Shown: in pieces, positions 5,659-7,252 of the stretch
Position numbering within the stretch: the stretch's first letter is position 1
Layout: every line of letters begins with the position of its first letter
Assembly: GCA_029259975.1 (NCBI GenBank)
Contig: JAJDEE010000129.1
Location: 1 to 7,252 of the forward strand
From: Planctomycetota bacterium
GTDB taxonomy: Bacteria; Planctomycetota; Planctomycetia; Pirellulales; Lacipirellulaceae
Length of the DNA: 7,252 nt
Direction: 5' to 3'
Translations under genes and position numbers: made by a program
The notes under the pieces: model-generated
Database searches by the model: none
What the model was told of the DNA's origin: nothing
What the model saw: the letters and a program-made list of their open reading frames with translations, nothing else

Positions 5659-7181
5659 GCGACCCCGACAGCTCACCTCAAAGCGACACTACTCTGCAGC
5701 TTCGCTGGGGAGTCTACGCGCTGCTCATCGCCCTGGCAATCGGCAACATGACCGGCAGGCTGATGTCGGTGAACTCTGTCAATCGCGCCGACTTGCAAAA
5801 ACACCTCATCAGACAAGACGTTAAACGGGTTGAAGCAAAGCTCCAAAAGAAAAATCTAACGGTCGAGCAATTCGATCGCGAGCTGGTAGTCGCCACGGCA
5901 AAAATCCTCAGTAATCGGCAACTGGAGCGGCCTTTCCTCAGCGCCAACGATCGTAGCCGCTGGCTTGCAATCCGCGCACTGGTCGAGCATGGCACCTACG
6001 AAATCGACGAGGTGCTCGACCGTAACATTTGGAACACGATCGACATGGTGCAGCATCGCGGTCGCGATGGCAAGCTGCATCTTTACTCGAGCAAACCGCC
6101 GCTGCTCTACACAATACTGGCTGGCGAGTATTGGTTGATCAATAAAGCAACCGGCATGACGCTAGCAAGCCATCCCTACGTCGTCGGTAGGCTGATGCTT
6201 GTGACGATCAATATTTTGACGCTCGCGCTAATGTTTTTCTTCGTTGCCAAGCTTGCCGAACGATTCGGCACAACCGACTGGGGACGAATCTTTGTGGTCG
6301 CGTCCGCTTGCCTGGGCACGTTGCTGACGACCTTTGCTGTCGTGCTAAACAACCACACCGTGGCCGCAGCCAGCGCGACGCTTGCTTTGTACGCCTTCGT
6401 GCGAATCTGGTGTGACGGTGAAACACGTCTGCGCTATTATTTTGCCGCCGGGCTGTTCGCTGCGTTCACAGCCGCCAACGAACTGCCTGCACTCGCTTTT
6501 CTCGCCTTGCTGGGCATTGCTCTCGTGACTTGCAACCTGCGCGCCTGGCTGCTAGGTTTCTTGCCCGCGACGTTGTTGGTAGTCATCGCCTTTTTCGCAA
6601 CAAACTACGCCGCCCACGATTGCCTTACGCCGCCCTACATGCACAAAGGGACCGAAATCGCCGAAGAAAATTGGTACATCTACAACTACACGATCGACGG
6701 CGTCGAGCGAGAAAGCTACTGGCAAAATCGCCAAGGTATCGATCGTGGCGAGCCATCAAAAGCAAAGTACGCCTTGCACGCCCTGATCGGTCACCACGGC
6801 ATTTTTTCACTCACGCCTGTATGGCTTCTGAGTACCGCCGGTATATTGATGTGGTTACGAAGTGGTGACGCGCGCCGACGTTGGTTGGCGTTTGGCGTAG
6901 CGTTGCTGACGATCGTCTGCCTTGTTTTTTACATCGCCCTTCGTCCACAGGTCGATCGCAACTACGGCGGCATGACCAGCGGGCTGCGCTGGATGTTTTG
7001 GTTTGCGCCGTTGTGGCTTGTGACGATGATCCCGGCAGCCGATTGGCTTGCACGATCGCGCACACGTCAAGCAATAGCTTTGAGTTTATTGGCGATCTCC
7101 GCATTCTCAGTTAGCTACCCAACTTGGAATCCGTGGACGCAGCCCTGGCTGCATCGTTGGCTAGATTTCTTAGCAAGATAG
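5655..7181 (+). CDS. Multi-spanning membrane protein, probable GT-C glycosyltransferase using lipid-linked sugar
   Basis: This 508-residue protein has about ten or eleven membrane segments: one at 18-36, then clusters at about 148-165, 176-198, 210-250, 259-316, 376-428, 444-460 and 471-487. The first large loop ends with an acidic stretch (GTYEIDEVLD, 113-122; D130) and then YSSKPPLLYTIL (144-155). A KPPL motif leading into the second helix is typical of GT-C enzymes of the PMT/ArnT/GT39-GT83 kind. Two further polar loops stand out: 320-375 and RNYGGMTSGLRW (435-446). GT-C enzymes transfer sugars from polyprenyl-phosphate donors on the outer face of the membrane, which fits its ATGA-coupled neighbour, a polyprenyl-phosphate sugar synthase. 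The acceptor is unknown. An oddity is about 65 extra charged residues (38-100) between the first helix and the acidic stretch, where GT-C enzymes usually place the catalytic acid soon after helix 1. It could instead be a membrane protein of other function. A weak GGAG lies 11 nt before the ATG. Confidence 0.78.
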   Translation: MSDPDSSPQSDTTLQLRWGVYALLIALAIGNMTGRLMSVNSVNRADLQKHLIRQDVKRVEAKLQKKNLTVEQFDRELVVATAKILSNRQLERPFLSANDRSRWLAIRALVEHGTYEIDEVLDRNIWNTIDMVQHRGRDGKLHLYSSKPPLLYTILAGEYWLINKATGMTLASHPYVVGRLMLVTINILTLALMFFFVAKLAERFGTTDWGRIFVVASACLGTLLTTFAVVLNNHTVAAASATLALYAFVRIWCDGETRLRYYFAAGLFAAFTAANELPALAFLALLGIALVTCNLRAWLLGFLPATLLVVIAFFATNYAAHDCLTPPYMHKGTEIAEENWYIYNYTIDGVERESYWQNRQGIDRGEPSKAKYALHALIGHHGIFSLTPVWLLSTAGILMWLRSGDARRRWLAFGVALLTIVCLVFYIALRPQVDRNYGGMTSGLRWMFWFAPLWLVTMIPAADWLARSRTRQAIALSLLAISAFSVSYPTWNPWTQPWLHRWLDFLAR

Positions 7182-7252
7182 CGTTCAAGATAGAGTTCCC
7201 CGCAGTTCAACGTCGGTGAGCTTGGCGAGTCCTGACCTTTTTGCGCTAGCGA
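7182..7252. other. Right edge without a complete gene; possible gene ends
   Basis: No complete gene fits here. On the minus strand a frame is open from the window edge to TGA 7187-7185 and reads like a short C-terminus (LAKLTDVELRGTLS), which would converge on the membrane-protein gene with a 3-bp gap. On the plus strand a GTG at 7216 opens a frame (MSLASPDLFALA) running off the edge. Both are too short to choose between, and both may be chance. No terminator hairpin with a T run is seen after the stop at 7181. Confidence 0.3.

Noticed and set aside
1..7252. CRISPR array, insertion sequence, tRNA or attachment site
   Set aside because: No regularly spaced direct repeats, terminal inverted repeats, transposase or integrase motifs, or tRNA-like cloverleaf were seen on reading both strands.

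Overview
The window looks like chromosomal DNA from a planctomycete, probably of the Pirellulales type. This is inference from moderate GC, GTG/TTG starts, sparse Shine-Dalgarno motifs, and two proteins (383 aa and 525 aa) whose style of secreted or anchored, Pro/Gln/Ser-rich, otherwise unassignable sequence is common there. No mobile element, tRNA/rRNA, CRISPR array, integrase or phage gene is visible, and I see no defence or biosynthetic island. It reads as an ordinary core or accessory chromosomal stretch.

Layout. (1) Left, plus strand: the 3' end of an unrecognised gene (1-225) overlaps by 4 bp a gene for an exported, probably lipid-anchored protein with a LolA/LolB-like look (222-1373). 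(2) Centre, minus strand: a Pro/Gln/Ser-rich protein with a C-terminal membrane segment (1387-2964) converges on the lipoprotein gene with a 13-bp gap filled by inverted repeats. Behind it, separated by a 201-bp gap, is an AI-2E (UPF0118/PerM) family transporter (3166-4452). (3) Right, plus strand: divergent from the transporter across a 180-bp promoter region lies a two-gene unit. It holds a family 2 glycosyltransferase of the dolichyl/polyprenyl-phosphate sugar synthase type with two C-terminal membrane helices (4633-5658), and a roughly ten-helix membrane protein with GT-C features (5655-7181), joined by an ATGA overlap. The last 71 bases hold no complete gene.

How the genes may work together. 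The clearest functional story is the right-hand pair. The GT2 enzyme would load a sugar from a nucleotide donor onto a polyprenyl phosphate at the inner face of the membrane. After flipping, the GT-C-like partner would use that lipid-linked sugar on the outer face to modify a glycan, lipid or protein. The transporter and the two envelope-type proteins share only the theme of membrane or envelope location; no pathway link to the glycosyltransferase pair can be shown from the sequence.

The most noteworthy items are the coupled GT2/GT-C pair with its unusual N-terminal insertion, the tether-like 525-aa protein with repeated ILPPS and LQQG motifs, a short overlapping leader ORF at the transporter start, the nested inverted repeats between convergent genes, and a marked excess of the palindrome CGATCG. 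None of these amounts to strong evidence for a new system.
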